Below, one piece after another: positions 13,624-23,028 of a DNA stretch of 59,579 nt (positions are counted from its first letter, which is position 1; each line of letters opens with the position of its first letter). A model generated the notes under the pieces. The model had not been told where the DNA came from and searched no databases. It saw nothing but the letters and a program-made list of their open reading frames with translations. The position numbers were made by a program, and so were the translations under genes. Source of the stretch: an uncultured Arthrobacter sp. (GTDB lineage Bacteria > Actinomycetota > Actinomycetes > Actinomycetales > Micrococcaceae); assembly GCF_902805515.1 (NCBI RefSeq), contig NZ_CADCTE010000002.1:1-59579 (forward strand), in the 5' to 3' direction.

Positions 13624-13697
13624 TTGCGGGGACAGGATTTGAACCTGTGACCTCTGGGTTATGAGCCCAGCGAGCTACCGAACTGCTCCACCCCGCG
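13624..13697 (-). tRNA. Initiator tRNA-fMet (CAU)
   Basis: 74-nt cloverleaf on the minus strand. The acceptor arm is CGCGGGG / CCCCGCA with the unpaired C1-A72 that marks initiator tRNAs. The anticodon stem has the three G-C pairs (GGG / CCC) of initiators around the loop CTCATAA with anticodon CAT. The T-arm is ACAGG-TTCAAAT-CCTGT. The 3' CCA is not encoded (genomic sequence continues CGA). This distinguishes it from elongator tRNA-Met. Confidence 0.95.
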
Positions 13698-13782
13698 GCG
13701 TAGTAAGAACGCTACAGCCCGGCGGTCGAATAAGCGAATCCGCCGGGGGTCCGGGCGGTCCGCCCGTCCGCGCCCTGCTGGT

Positions 13783-15041
13783 TCAGGGCCCTGCTGGTGC
13801 ACGCTTCAGATCGGCCGCGAGGTCCCAGGGGTGCGCTCCCGCGGCGGCCGCGCCGAGCGACTCGACCACCGACCGGGTGCGCTCCTTCACCGCCTGCTCG
13901 TGGCCGGGCGTGGAACAGGATCCGGCCGGGCGGTCCGGGCCCAGCGCGCACCATCGGTAGGGGTTGGACACGATGACCGAGGGGAGCCAGGCGAGGTCGC
14001 TGACCGCCCAGTGCCCGGCCTCGTTCCGGCTGAATCGAGCGCGGACCGCAAGACCCTCGTTGTTCACGTCGTAGACCGGGGACAGCTCGGTCACCGCGTT
14101 GCCGAGCCCATAGGCGATCCAGGTGCCGTTGTACTTCTCGACCGGAAGGACCGAATGCGTGTGGTGCCCGTAGATGAAGTCGATCAGCCCGCTGTCGGCG
14201 AGCGCATGAGCCGCCTCGGTCTGCTGCGCGTTGGGCACTGAGGCGTACTCGTCCCCGGCGTGGAGGGCGGCAAGGACGACGTCGGCGCCCTGCTCCCGTG
14301 CCGTGCGGGCCTTGGCGACCATCGCCGGGACGTCGAGCAGGTCGACCCGCCACGGCTGGTCGGGTGTTCGGCCGTTGAGGGCGTAGGTGGCCTCGATGAG
14401 GGCGACCTTCGCGTCCGGCGTATCGAGGATCAGGGGCTGTTGCGCGTCCGCGGCGCTGGCATACGAGCCGGTGTGCTCGAGCCCGGCCGCATCGAGGGCG
14501 GCGAGGGTACGCAGCACCCCGGCGGGTCCGGCGTCGAGGGTGTGGTTGCTCGCCGAGGTGCAGGCGTCGTACCCGACCTCCTTGGCCGCGGTGAGGATCT
14601 GGGGCGGCACGTTGAACGTCGGGTAGCCGGCGTAGGGGCCCTCCGGGTCGGACACCGGGGTCTCCAGGTGGCACACCGCAAGGTCGCCCGACGCGAGGTA
14701 CGGACGCTGGCCGGCGAGGAGTGGTTCGAAGTCGAGGGGCGTCCTGCCGGTCACCGCGGCGTCCGCTGCCGCCTGGTCCCACAGCTGGGGGTGGACCAGC
14801 ATGTCCCCCGTGACGACGACGTCCAGGCAGTCGCCGCAGGCCCCCGGCGACGGGGCGGATGCGGCCGGCGGTGCAGGGGCGGCGGGAACGGCCGGCGCTT
14901 CCCGGCCTCCGGAGGCGCCGGGCAGGCAGCCGGCACAGAGCAGCGCCAGGATGGTCAGGGCGGCGGGGCCGTAGCGCGCTCTCCCTCGGGCGCGCGGTGG
15001 CTGGCTGCGTGGAATGCGGTCTCCTCGGGTGGTACGCCCAT
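13783..15041 (-). CDS. CapA-family (PGA_cap) metallophosphoesterase-like lipoprotein with an apparent 5' frameshift
   Basis: CapA/PgsA-like protein related to poly-gamma-glutamate capsule synthesis factors, probably anchored outside the cell. Fold motifs: VVTGDML (first metal motif), SNHTLDAGPAGVL, LHAGDEY and IYGHHTHSVLP. The first in-frame ATG (14802) would cut the first metal motif. The same frame continues upstream through a lipoprotein signal, LTILALLCAGC, with Arg-rich residues before it, but has no ATG/GTG/TTG. In another frame an ATG at 15041 has an excellent ribosome site, GGGGAGG with a 6-nt spacer, and that frame stops at 14955. A single-base indel between 14957 and 15041, or a rare ATT start at 15015 (GAGGAG upstream), would restore the protein (about 410-418 aa). 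It follows the amylosucrase gene by about 20 nt. Confidence 0.75.
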
Positions 15042-15060
15042 GATAGGCCTCCCCGAGGAC

Positions 15061-16977
15061 TCAGCTGGACGCCTCCAGCGAGTATCGGAGCCACAGCACC
15101 TGATGGGGTTCGAGGCCGAGCCCGGCGGACACCGTCAGCTCCCGGCCCGAAATGAGATCGACGGCGGAACCGGGCAGGCCGGAGAGGGTCTCCGCGGTGA
15201 CCTCCTGTCGGGAGTCGGCGAAGTTCGCCAGGACCAGGACCAGTGAGGGCTTCGGGCCGGGCGCACTTGGCCGCTGGTACCCCAGGACGGAGGGATTGTT
15301 GGTGCCGAAGGGCACCAGCCGGCCGCCCGCGAATTCCGGGGCGGCGGCCCGGACCCGAATCAGGCGCTGCAGGCCCGAAAAGACCGCCCCCGGCGCGGTG
15401 GCCGGATCGTCCTTCAGCGCGTACCGGGCCGCCGGGTAGGCGGGCCGCCCAACCCAGCGGCTGTCCCCGGCCTTGCCCGGGTCCTGCGTGTACCCGTAGT
15501 CGTTGAGCTGGCCCACCTCGTCCCCCAGGTAGATCAGCGGGATGCCCCCGGTGCTGAGCACGATGGCGTGGGCGAGCAGGATCCTGCCCACGGCGCCGGC
15601 GTCGCCCGCCTCCAGTCCGGCCAGCGACGCCGTCGTGCCCGAGATGCGGCAGTCCCCGGTGCGCGGGTTCTCCTGGAACGGCACACCGCGGGCGAAGCTG
15701 CCCGGGAAACGGTTGACGAAGAACGCATTGAGGAAGCGCCGGTGGTCGTACCCGCCGATGCCGAACTCTGCCGCATCCTCATCGGAGAAGGTCCAGCCGA
15801 TGTCGTCGTGGCTGCGCACGTAGTTCACCCAGGCGGCGCCGGGCGGAACGGCGTGGCGGCGCTCGAGGGCCTGGGCCAGGAGGGAGACCTCCCGGGTGGC
15901 CAGGCTGTTCCAGATCAGTGCCATCTGCAGGGGGTTGTAGCTCAGCTGGCACTCCCCCGGGCTGATGTACTGCACCACCTCGTCGGGGTGCACGATCGCC
16001 TCGGACTTGAACAGCAGGGACGGCGCGGCGAGCCGGCAGACCGCGTTGAAGGCCTGGAGGAGGAGGTGCGCTTCGGGCAGGCTCTCGCAGGCCGTGCCCA
16101 GCTGCTTCCACACGAACGCCACGGCATCCATCCGCAGGACCTCCACGCCCTGGTTCGCGAGGAAGAGCATTTCCCGCGCCATCGCGCGGAAGACCGCGGG
16201 GTTGCGGTAGTTGAGGTCCCACTGGAACGAATGGAAGGTGGCCCAGACCCAGCGCCCGTCGGGCAGCGGCACGAAGGACCCGGGGTGGTCGTCCGGGAAG
16301 ATTTCGCGCACAGTGCGTTCATACGCATCCGGCATCTCCCGGTCCGGGAAGATCCAGTAGTACTTCTCGAATTCCGGGTCGCCGGCGAGCGCCTTCCGGG
16401 CCCACTCGTGTTCGTTCGAGGTGTGGTTGAAGATGAAGTCCACGACGAGCGAAATGCCGTTCGCCCGCAGTTCGGCGGCGATCGAGGCGAGTTCCTCAAT
16501 GGTCCCGAGAGCCGGGTTCAGCTCCCGGTAGCTGGACACCGCGTAGCCGCCGTCGGAATTCGACTCCGGCGCGAGGAACAGCGGCATGAGGTGAAGATAC
16601 GTCAGGCCAAGTTCACGGAGGTACGGGATGCGCGCCCGCAGCCCGGAGAGGTCCGTGGCGTACAGATCCACGTAGCAGACCCCGCCCAGCATCCCGTTGG
16701 ACTGGAACCAGTCCGGTGCCGTGGCCCGGGCGGCGTCGAGCGCCTTGAGCCCGGCGGGCCGCTGCTGCCACGACCCGGCCGCCTCCACCGCCAGCAGCAC
16801 CAGCTCGTCGTCAGCACCGCCGCCGTAGATCCGGCGGAAGAGGGACCGCAGGCGGGGGAATTCGCTGCGGAACCGCGCCTCGAAGGAGTCCCAGTCGGCG
16901 TCCAGGGTCCCCGCACGCCGGGCCGCCAGGACCTCCGCGGGGATGGACTCTTCTCCGAGGTGCTTCTGGAAAACCAT
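15061..16977 (-). CDS. Amylosucrase-type GH13 glucosyltransferase
   Basis: 638-residue GH13 enzyme of the amylosucrase subfamily, which makes alpha-1,4-glucan and fructose from sucrose or hydrolyses sucrose. Numbered from a GTG two codons upstream (16983), the residues match the numbering of Neisseria polysaccharea amylosucrase as I know it: Asp144 and Arg509 (subsite -1 salt bridge), Arg226, Arg284, nucleophile Asp286 (RMDA), acid/base Glu328 (KSEA), and His392-Asp393 (RSHDD). The total length is also close (636 there). Start: ATG at 16977, because TAGGCT ends 6 nt before it, the leaderless pattern. No signal peptide, so it is likely cytoplasmic. No sucrose transporter or glycogen gene is adjacent. 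Sucrose hydrolase is the main alternative. Confidence 0.88.
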   Translation of the reverse strand: MVFQKHLGEESIPAEVLAARRAGTLDADWDSFEARFRSEFPRLRSLFRRIYGGGADDELVLLAVEAAGSWQQRPAGLKALDAARATAPDWFQSNGMLGGVCYVDLYATDLSGLRARIPYLRELGLTYLHLMPLFLAPESNSDGGYAVSSYRELNPALGTIEELASIAAELRANGISLVVDFIFNHTSNEHEWARKALAGDPEFEKYYWIFPDREMPDAYERTVREIFPDDHPGSFVPLPDGRWVWATFHSFQWDLNYRNPAVFRAMAREMLFLANQGVEVLRMDAVAFVWKQLGTACESLPEAHLLLQAFNAVCRLAAPSLLFKSEAIVHPDEVVQYISPGECQLSYNPLQMALIWNSLATREVSLLAQALERRHAVPPGAAWVNYVRSHDDIGWTFSDEDAAEFGIGGYDHRRFLNAFFVNRFPGSFARGVPFQENPRTGDCRISGTTASLAGLEAGDAGAVGRILLAHAIVLSTGGIPLIYLGDEVGQLNDYGYTQDPGKAGDSRWVGRPAYPAARYALKDDPATAPGAVFSGLQRLIRVRAAAPEFAGGRLVPFGTNNPSVLGYQRPSAPGPKPSLVLVLANFADSRQEVTAETLSGLPGSAVDLISGRELTVSAGLGLEPHQVLWLRYSLEASS

Positions 16978-17177
16978 GGGCACAGCCTATTGCAGGCGCA
17001 CCGACCGCAGGGCCGGAGGCCGAGGCACACCTGGCGCCGCCTTGACGGGCACCCGGGGGCGTGCCTGCGCGGGCGCCGTCCTGCACCCCGTGCGGGTGCC
17101 GGGACCCCGTTCCCGCCGATCTCCACGGCACACCGGGAAAGGACCCCTCCGTCCGCCGGGCGGCGCTAGGGTGAAGC

Positions 17178-17675
17178 ATGCAATTTCGACCGCCCTTGCT
17201 GCGTTCCGCCGTCCTCGGTGGAGCGCTCCTGCTCGCCGTCGGCTGCGGTACGCCCGGGGCTCCCATCGCCTGCACCGAAATCGGAGCCGAGGATGGTGTA
17301 GCGGTGATCGTGGCCGCCGAACGCGCCCGCGGGGTGAGCGGGCTTGCGCTCGAGGTCTGCTGGGAGGGCCGGTGCAGGGAACCGGAACTGAGGTTGGAGG
17401 CAGGATCAACGACTGTGGATCTGGGCTGCAGCCCCGATGGGACGTGCAGCGGCTCGGCCAGCCCGGACGGCACGCTTGTCGGGTTCGCTCCGCTCGATCT
17501 TCCAGAAGGTGAGGTCGAGGTGAGGGCGGCCGTGACGGGCCCGGACGGTCACGCCGGGGAGCCCGACTCGGTCCGCGCCACAGCGGAGGTGGTCCGCCCC
17601 AACGGCCCGCGGTGCCCCGGAGAGGCGCACCAGCTCGCTCTCACGCTCGACAGCGACGGCCTTTCACCGCGCTGA
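17178..17675 (+). CDS. Putative secreted lipoprotein, unknown function
   Basis: 165 residues. The N-terminus has a basic start, a hydrophobic run and the lipobox LAVGC with the modified Cys at residue 23, so it should be lipid-anchored on the outer face of the membrane. The rest is acidic with four further cysteines up to residue ~95 and one near 148, possibly forming disulfides; no family was recognised. The ATG follows a TAGGGT box with a 5-nt spacer (leaderless). It converges on the GAF gene at 17697 with only 21 nt between stops. Confidence 0.7.
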   Translation: MQFRPPLLRSAVLGGALLLAVGCGTPGAPIACTEIGAEDGVAVIVAAERARGVSGLALEVCWEGRCREPELRLEAGSTTVDLGCSPDGTCSGSASPDGTLVGFAPLDLPEGEVEVRAAVTGPDGHAGEPDSVRATAEVVRPNGPRCPGEAHQLALTLDSDGLSPR

Positions 17676-17696
17676 CCGCTCCGGGATGGAACCTCC

Positions 17697-18500
17697 CTAC
17701 GGCATTACCTCCTGTTGCGCGGCCTCGGCCAGTGACCGGAGCACGCGCCGGTCCTCATCGGTGAACTCCCTCGGATTCTGGTCGATGACGCAGAGCGTGC
17801 CGATGGTCCACCCGCCCGGGCCCAGCAGCGGGTGCCCTGCGTAGAAGCGGATGTGCGGTTCGCCGACGACGAGCGGGCTCGATCGAAACCGGTCGTCGGT
17901 CAGCGTGTCGCACACCACCATGGGCCCGGCACTGCGGATCGTCTGGTTGCAGAATGTGCTCTCCCGCTCAAGGTTCTGGCCGAGCGCGCCGATGACCGAC
18001 TTGAGGAACTGCCGGTGCTCGGCGATCAGTGCCACGATCGACGAGGAGACTCCAAAATATTCACGTGCGCGCCGGGTGATCCGGTCAAAGCGCTCCTCCG
18101 GGGGTGAATCGAGCAGGCCCGTCTCCCGCAGGGCCCGCATCCGCTGGGCTTCGGCCTGCTCGGCCGAGAGGAAGACGGCCCCCGCCGCGCCGAGCGAGTC
18201 GACGGGGTCGCCGGTACCTGCCCCTGCTGCGCTGCCCGTCCCGCTGGAGGGGTCCGCCCACCCACCCGGGCCGAGACCGGGCGCTTCACGGCCGGCCTCC
18301 GCCAATGCCTCTCGCAGTGTCTGGGAGAGGATGTCCCGTTCGAGTGACGGAATCATCTGGAGCCCCTGCAGATACGCGTCGATCTCGATCTGGGCGAGTG
18401 AGCCTCCGACGGCGAAATAGCGGATCCACACCTCCTCGGCGTCGAGTCCCGACTCGGAGGCCGCACGCGACGCCAGCTCTCGCTGCCTCTGCTCATCCAC
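17697..18500 (-). CDS. GAF-domain protein with N-terminal W-YFA-GG module
   Basis: 267 residues. The N-terminal ~65 residues form a helical module (W25, Y28-F29-A30, G32-G33, then E-x-D-AYLQG, P-x-L-x-RD) that recurs in the unrelated protein at 52970. A Gly/Ala/Pro linker (about 70-110) follows, then a GAF sensor domain (about 118-265) with the pattern FCNQTI..VVCDTLTDDRF..IRFYAGHPL..IGTLCVID. That type of GAF is common in signalling proteins; no kinase, cyclase or DNA-binding domain is present. It is divergent from the GAF-ANTAR gene at 18720, with 219 nt between them. The ligand is unknown; it may act as a partner or input protein for the ANTAR regulator. Confidence 0.8.
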   Translation of the reverse strand: MDEQRQRELASRAASESGLDAEEVWIRYFAVGGSLAQIEIDAYLQGLQMIPSLERDILSQTLREALAEAGREAPGLGPGGWADPSSGTGSAAGAGTGDPVDSLGAAGAVFLSAEQAEAQRMRALRETGLLDSPPEERFDRITRRAREYFGVSSSIVALIAEHRQFLKSVIGALGQNLERESTFCNQTIRSAGPMVVCDTLTDDRFRSSPLVVGEPHIRFYAGHPLLGPGGWTIGTLCVIDQNPREFTDEDRRVLRSLAEAAQQEVMP

Positions 18501-18719
18501 CGGGAACCTCGAATGTGTGTGCGGGCCCGGCCGCGGTGCCGGCCCCTGGAAACCGGTCCCCGCATTCAGGACCGAGGACCGGTCGACGGCCCACGACCGA
18601 GGCTATGCCACGGGCGGGTTGCAGAAAAGCCAAAGTTCCACCGGTCGGGAGCCGGAAAAAATGCTTCAGGCACCGGTCCCGATGAGCTAAATGGGGACTC
18701 CTAGCCCTAAGCTGATCCA

Positions 18720-19451
18720 ATGCGGAAAGATGTGGGAAGTGATTCGGTGGCGCGCCAGCTCCAGCAGCTCATTCTTGAGTCCGGGAATGTCGAATTGTTC
18801 CTTGAGGCGTTCGCCTCCCACACCTCGACCATCCTCGAGCCCGGGGTCAAAACCCACTGCGGCATCACGCTGAAACGCAACGACCGTGCCACCACTGTGG
18901 CCAGCAGCAGCGTCGCAGCAACCGAGCTCGACGAGGTCCAGTATGGCTACGGGGACGGGCCTTGCCTGACCGCGATCCGGACCGGCGAGACCGCCGTCGT
19001 GCAGGATGCGCGGACCGATCCCAGGTGGCCCGAATACCTCGACGCGATCGAGGACCGCGGCTTCTATTCGGTCCTCGGGGTACCCCTGATGACCGGTGGT
19101 GACGGCGGCGCCGCGGTGAACCTGTACGCCGAGGAGCCCGGTGTGTTCACTCCCGACATCGTGGGCCGGGTGGAGGAGTACGCGGCCGAAGCGGCAAGCA
19201 CCCTTGAACTCGCCCTGCAGCTGGCCGCACACAAGGACGCGGCCGCCAACCTGCAGGCGGCAATGGAGTCACGCACGAACATCGACATCGCGGTCGGCAT
19301 CATCATTGCCCAAAACCGCTGCACCCAGGAGGAGGCCATCCAGATCCTCCGACGGGCCTCAAGCCACCAGAACGTCAAGCTCCGCGTCCTCGCCGAACAG
19401 CTGGTGCAGTCGGTCGCCACGGCACCTGCCACCACCCACTTCACCAACTAG
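18720..19451 (+). CDS. GAF and ANTAR domain-containing antiterminator
   Basis: 243 residues. A GAF domain covers about 25-165 (GDGPCLTAIRTGE, VQDARTDPRWPEY, YSVLGVPLM). A C-terminal ANTAR RNA-binding domain covers about 178-232 (MESRTNIDIAVGIIIAQNRCTQEEAIQILRRAS.., then N-x-KLRVLAEQLV). ANTAR proteins bind paired hexaloop hairpins in nascent RNA and prevent termination. The ATG at 18720 is preceded by TAAGCT with a 6-nt spacer, so a leaderless start is likely; a GTG at 18747 is an alternative. It pairs divergently with the GAF module protein. It lies 26 nt upstream of the YeiH-like gene and may be co-transcribed with it. Confidence 0.85.
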   Translation: MRKDVGSDSVARQLQQLILESGNVELFLEAFASHTSTILEPGVKTHCGITLKRNDRATTVASSSVAATELDEVQYGYGDGPCLTAIRTGETAVVQDARTDPRWPEYLDAIEDRGFYSVLGVPLMTGGDGGAAVNLYAEEPGVFTPDIVGRVEEYAAEAASTLELALQLAAHKDAAANLQAAMESRTNIDIAVGIIIAQNRCTQEEAIQILRRASSHQNVKLRVLAEQLVQSVATAPATTHFTN

Positions 19452-19477
19452 GCCCGCGCCGGTCTGGCGCTGATGCC

Positions 19478-20515
19478 ATGCCTGCGCCTTCCGAAAGCGA
19501 CCCCGTGCCCCTGCCGCGTCCCGTCACCGCCGCGCTCGGCCACGCCCCGGGGCTCCTCGTCATGGCGGCCGCGGTTGCCCTCGCCGTCCTTCTGGCGAAC
19601 CTCCAGGGATTCGCCGGCGCGCTGGTCATCGCCCTCGGCCTGGGCCTGCTCGTACGGAACAGCGGACTCTTCCACCCGCGACTGAAGCCGGGCATCCGCG
19701 CGGCCACCAAGCGCTTCCTCCGCCTGGGGGTGGTGGTGCTGGGCCTACAGCTTTCCCTCCCGGAGATCGTGGGCCTTGGCCTGCCGGTGCTCGGGCTCAT
19801 CGTCGCCTCTGTGTTCGTCAGCTTCTTCCTCACCCGGTACATCGGCGAGCGCCTGGGCCTGAGCCGCGCCGCGTCCACCCTGATGGCCGCCGGGTTCTCC
19901 ATCTGCGGCGCATCTGCGATCGCCGGCATGCAGAGCATCGTGGACGCTGACGACGACGAGGTGGCCAGTGCCGTGGCCATGGTGACGCTGTATGGTTCCG
20001 CGGTGATCCTTGGACTTCCGGTGGTGGGTGGTCTCCTGGGGCTGTCCCAGGAGACCTTTGGCCTGTGGTCCGGCCTGGCCGTGCACGAGGTGGCCCAGGT
20101 GGTGGCAACCGCCAGCACCGCCGGCGCTGCGGCCCTGGCGGTGGCCACGGTCGTGAAGCTCGGCCGGGTTGTCCTCCTGGCGCCGGTGGCCGCGCTGGTC
20201 TCCTTCGGGATCAGCCGCTCGAAGGAACATTCACGCGCGGCCGGCACCGGCTCGACGCCGGCCGTACCCCTCTTCGTCGTCGGGTTCCTGGTGCTGGTCC
20301 TCGTCCGTTCCACCGGCCTCGTCCCGGCCCCGGTGCTGCAGGGCGCCTCGGTCACGGCGACGCTCCTGCTGGCGGCTGCGATGTTCGGCCTCGGCGCCGG
20401 GATCCACATTCCCCAACTTGCGCGCACCGGCGGGCGCAGTCTGATCCTCGGTGGCATCTCAACGGTTTTCCTTGGGTCGGTCACCCTCGCCGGCGCCGTC
20501 CTGGTTACCGCGTAG
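19478..20515 (+). CDS. YeiH-family (UPF0324) conserved membrane protein
   Basis: 345-residue integral membrane protein with about nine to ten hydrophobic helices. Family features visible are LGLGLLVRN near 53-61, FLRLGVVVLGLQLSL near 80-94, and the conserved AGFSICGASAIAGM near 138-151, followed by AVHEVAQVVATA. The family function is not firmly known; putative sulfate or small-anion export has been suggested. It starts 26 nt after the GAF-ANTAR gene. A GC-rich inverted repeat near 20536-20550 may end transcription. Confidence 0.85.
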   Translation: MPAPSESDPVPLPRPVTAALGHAPGLLVMAAAVALAVLLANLQGFAGALVIALGLGLLVRNSGLFHPRLKPGIRAATKRFLRLGVVVLGLQLSLPEIVGLGLPVLGLIVASVFVSFFLTRYIGERLGLSRAASTLMAAGFSICGASAIAGMQSIVDADDDEVASAVAMVTLYGSAVILGLPVVGGLLGLSQETFGLWSGLAVHEVAQVVATASTAGAAALAVATVVKLGRVVLLAPVAALVSFGISRSKEHSRAAGTGSTPAVPLFVVGFLVLVLVRSTGLVPAPVLQGASVTATLLLAAAMFGLGAGIHIPQLARTGGRSLILGGISTVFLGSVTLAGAVLVTA

Positions 20516-20569
20516 GAGCCCCGCGCTGCCGGGATCGGCCCCGGGGGCCGGCGGGCCGCCCTCCGGGCG

Positions 20570-20911
20570 TCAGAAGCCTGTCTGGTAGCCCCGCAGACTG
20601 GTGTCGTTCGGGTTGACGGGCCGGTCCTCGGCCGGGAGCGTGTGGTCGTCGTGCCGGTCGGAATAGGTGCGGGGCCTTCTCACGGCGGCACGCCGGCGGC
20701 CGGCGATCAGGGCCGCTGCCCCTGCCAGCAGGGCGGCGGCTCCGAGGCCGAGAAGGGTCAGGGCTTCCGCCCCACCGCCGTCTCCGCCGTACGTGGCCCG
20801 GTTGAAGGCATCGATGCCCGGCACCAGCAGGGCCGCCGCAAGGACGAGGAGGGCGGCCCCCGCTCCGGTGAGCCTCTGCCCGGGTTGAGCCGCCCGTCTG
20901 CTGCTGGTCAT
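20570..20911 (-). CDS. Small membrane protein, unknown function
   Basis: 113 residues with two predicted membrane helices (about 18-35 and 50-68: GAGAALLVLAAALLVPG and LTLLGLGAAALLAGAAALIAG) and a basic, hydrophilic C-terminal tail ending in RGYQTGF. I start it at ATG 20911, which has a G-rich ribosome site; the longer open frame upstream has no support. No family was recognised. It is convergent with the YeiH gene. Confidence 0.55.
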   Translation of the reverse strand: MTSSRRAAQPGQRLTGAGAALLVLAAALLVPGIDAFNRATYGGDGGGAEALTLLGLGAAALLAGAAALIAGRRRAAVRRPRTYSDRHDDHTLPAEDRPVNPNDTSLRGYQTGF

Positions 20912-21122
20912 CGGTTCCCCCCTCGCGGCGGGCCGTTGAGACCCTGCCTGCGCCCAATGTACCTCCGAAAGGGCGGCCCGGACAGGGCGGCCCGGCAGTC
21001 CCCCTCCCGTGGCACAGCCACGTGGAACTTCGGCCCCCCGGGCCGTGCCCGGCCCGACCGCGCTGGAGGCTCGCACTCGTGGGCGCCACGCGGGTGATCC
21101 CCTTACGGGCGCTCCCGCGTCC

Positions 21123-22121
21123 CTAACCTGACAGCGCCGCAAGGAGCTCCCGCTCCTCGTCACGGGTGAGTCCCGCCCGCCGGGGGCTGTCGGGCCCCTG
21201 GGCCTCCTCCCACTCCAGGGCCGCCTTCAGTGTTTCCTCGAGGGGGCGCAGCACGAGGCCCGCGTCCAGCGCGCGCTGGTTGGACCGGGCGTTCATCCCC
21301 TGCCAGTCCGGATCGCTGAGCCACAGGGGCAGCGAACGGGGGCCTGCCCATTCGCCCACGCCCCGGGCGTGCAGCCACTGCGCGTCCGCCGTCACCACCG
21401 GTCCGTCGTGCCCGGCGACCCGGCGGGCCGCGGCGAGATGGTCGGCCAAGGACCTGCTATGCCCCATGGCGTTGTACACCCCGCCGCGCTGCTCCTGGCA
21501 GCAGGTCACCACCCACGCCGCGAGGTCCCGGACGTCGATGACCTGCGTGGGCAGATCCGGCGCTTCCGGGACCAGCACCGACCCGCCGGGACCGGAGGGG
21601 TGCGCAAACCGCAGCGGCCAGTACCCGGTGCGGCCGGACCCGTCGCCGGGTCCCCCAATGAGTCCGGCGCGGGCGATCATGCTGCGTGCGGGGCCGAAGG
21701 CCTCCACCACGGCCTGCTCACAAGCCACCTTGGCCGGCCCATAGGTCTCCAGAGTGTCCATAACGTCGGAGCCAAGGGGCGGCAGGAGGGGCGCGTCCTC
21801 GTCCTGACCGGGCGGACCCTGATCCGCATAGGCGCTGCCCGAGGAGATGAAGAGGTAGTAGCCGGCGTCCCGGAGATCCCGGACCGCACGCCGGACCTGG
21901 CCGGGCTGCCGGGAGACGTCCACGACGGCATCCCAGCGGCCTTCGGCGACCCGGCGGAGCCCTTCATCGTCGTCGCGGTCGACCTCCACGAAGGACGCCC
22001 CGCCGGGAACCGCTCCCGAGCGTCCCCTCGCGGCACAGGTCACCTCATGGCCGCGCTCCACCGCGTGCCGTGCAATCTCATGGCCGAGCCAGGCGGTACC
22101 CCCAAGGACAAGTAGTTTCAT
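21123..22121 (-). CDS. NAD-dependent epimerase/reductase-like protein (extended SDR)
   Basis: 332-residue extended-SDR protein. The N-terminal LVLGGTAWLGHEIARH carries the NAD(P)-binding glycine motif. FISSGSAYADQ corresponds to the SDR active-site strand, and YGPAKVACEQ supplies the Tyr-x3-Lys pair. This resembles bacterial reductases annotated as isoflavone-reductase-like or UDP-glucose-epimerase-like. The substrate is unknown. It starts at ATG 22121 with no clear Shine-Dalgarno. It lies downstream of the protoglobin gene on the same strand, 42 nt away. Confidence 0.82.
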   Translation of the reverse strand: MKLLVLGGTAWLGHEIARHAVERGHEVTCAARGRSGAVPGGASFVEVDRDDDEGLRRVAEGRWDAVVDVSRQPGQVRRAVRDLRDAGYYLFISSGSAYADQGPPGQDEDAPLLPPLGSDVMDTLETYGPAKVACEQAVVEAFGPARSMIARAGLIGGPGDGSGRTGYWPLRFAHPSGPGGSVLVPEAPDLPTQVIDVRDLAAWVVTCCQEQRGGVYNAMGHSRSLADHLAAARRVAGHDGPVVTADAQWLHARGVGEWAGPRSLPLWLSDPDWQGMNARSNQRALDAGLVLRPLEETLKAALEWEEAQGPDSPRRAGLTRDEERELLAALSG

Positions 22122-22163
22122 TAGGCCATCAAATCAGCTTCACCGCTCCGGCGGAAGGCCGGC

Positions 22164-22745
22164 TCACCAGGACGTGCTGTAGGGCTCCGACCAGAGAATC
22201 GCCGTCAGGGTGACGCCCTTGAACCAGGCGGTGTACATCGCGTCAAGTTCCTCGGGATCCGACGTCCCTTCGGCGAGGAACGGGCGCATCGTCGCGGTCA
22301 GGGGGACGATGAACCCGATCAGGTACCGCATCCTGATCTCGGCTGCCGGAGACTCCACCGCATCGGTGAGGTTCTTCTTCGCCGAGGTGTGGCGCAGGCC
22401 CACTTCGTGCTGGTAGTTCAGCCAGTCCTGATCGTGCTCGCGTGAACAAAGGTCGACGACCCAGACCTTGAAGCGCTCGCGCACCGCTGAAAGGTAGTCC
22501 GCATCGGGGTTCCCGTCGGCGCCGGCAAAGCTCTCAATGAGGAACGGGTGGTCGCCGACGTAGCCGTACCAGACGTCGAGGATCTTGTCGGTGCGCGGCT
22601 CAAGGATCGGCCGGGCCCGAAGCAGTGCCTGCCGGTCGGCGTCCGTCCACAGGATGGTTTCTTCGATCTTCCGGAGGTCGTCGAGCGAAACGGGGCTGGT
22701 TTCCAGATCCGCATTGCCATAGGTGTAACCGCGGGGTCCGTTCAT
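22164..22745 (-). CDS. Protoglobin-domain protein
   Basis: 193-residue single-domain haem protein of the protoglobin type, made of one globin fold with extra N-terminal helices. The proximal-His region is visible as YQHEVGLRHTSAKKN, with His113 the likely haem ligand. The pattern ILWTDADRQALLRA / LDVWYGYVGDHPFLI is typical of protoglobins. No methyl-accepting or cyclase domain is attached, so it is not a multi-domain sensor. Possible roles are O2/NO/CO binding or detoxification. ATG at 22745 is chosen for its AGGAAGG ribosome site; the frame is open further upstream. Confidence 0.8.
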   Translation of the reverse strand: MNGPRGYTYGNADLETSPVSLDDLRKIEETILWTDADRQALLRARPILEPRTDKILDVWYGYVGDHPFLIESFAGADGNPDADYLSAVRERFKVWVVDLCSREHDQDWLNYQHEVGLRHTSAKKNLTDAVESPAAEIRMRYLIGFIVPLTATMRPFLAEGTSDPEELDAMYTAWFKGVTLTAILWSEPYSTSW

Positions 22746-23028
22746 GGCGGCCCTTCCTGAGTAGCGGGGAGGCCGGTCAGCGGCGGTGGCCTGCGTGGAA
22801 TGGGGACCGGCCGGGGGTGCGTGCCCGACGCGGCCGGGCGGGTCGTGCACCTCCGCGGGGGCCTCCCGCTGGGGATGCAACCTACGTCTCCGGCCGGGCT
22901 GAACTTCGCACAGGTGGAGGGGCGCGTATGCAGTGGTCTGCGCGTCGGCGCTGACGGCCCTCGTAGTCTAAATTCGCGCTGGGTGGAAATCAAAGAATGA
23001 CAGGGCGTCGGAGCCGGCCCGCAGCCGC

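Noticed and set aside
20536-20550. GC-rich inverted repeat between the YeiH and small membrane protein genes
   Set aside because: Stem only about 5 bp once a loop is allowed and no T-run; too weak to list as a terminator.
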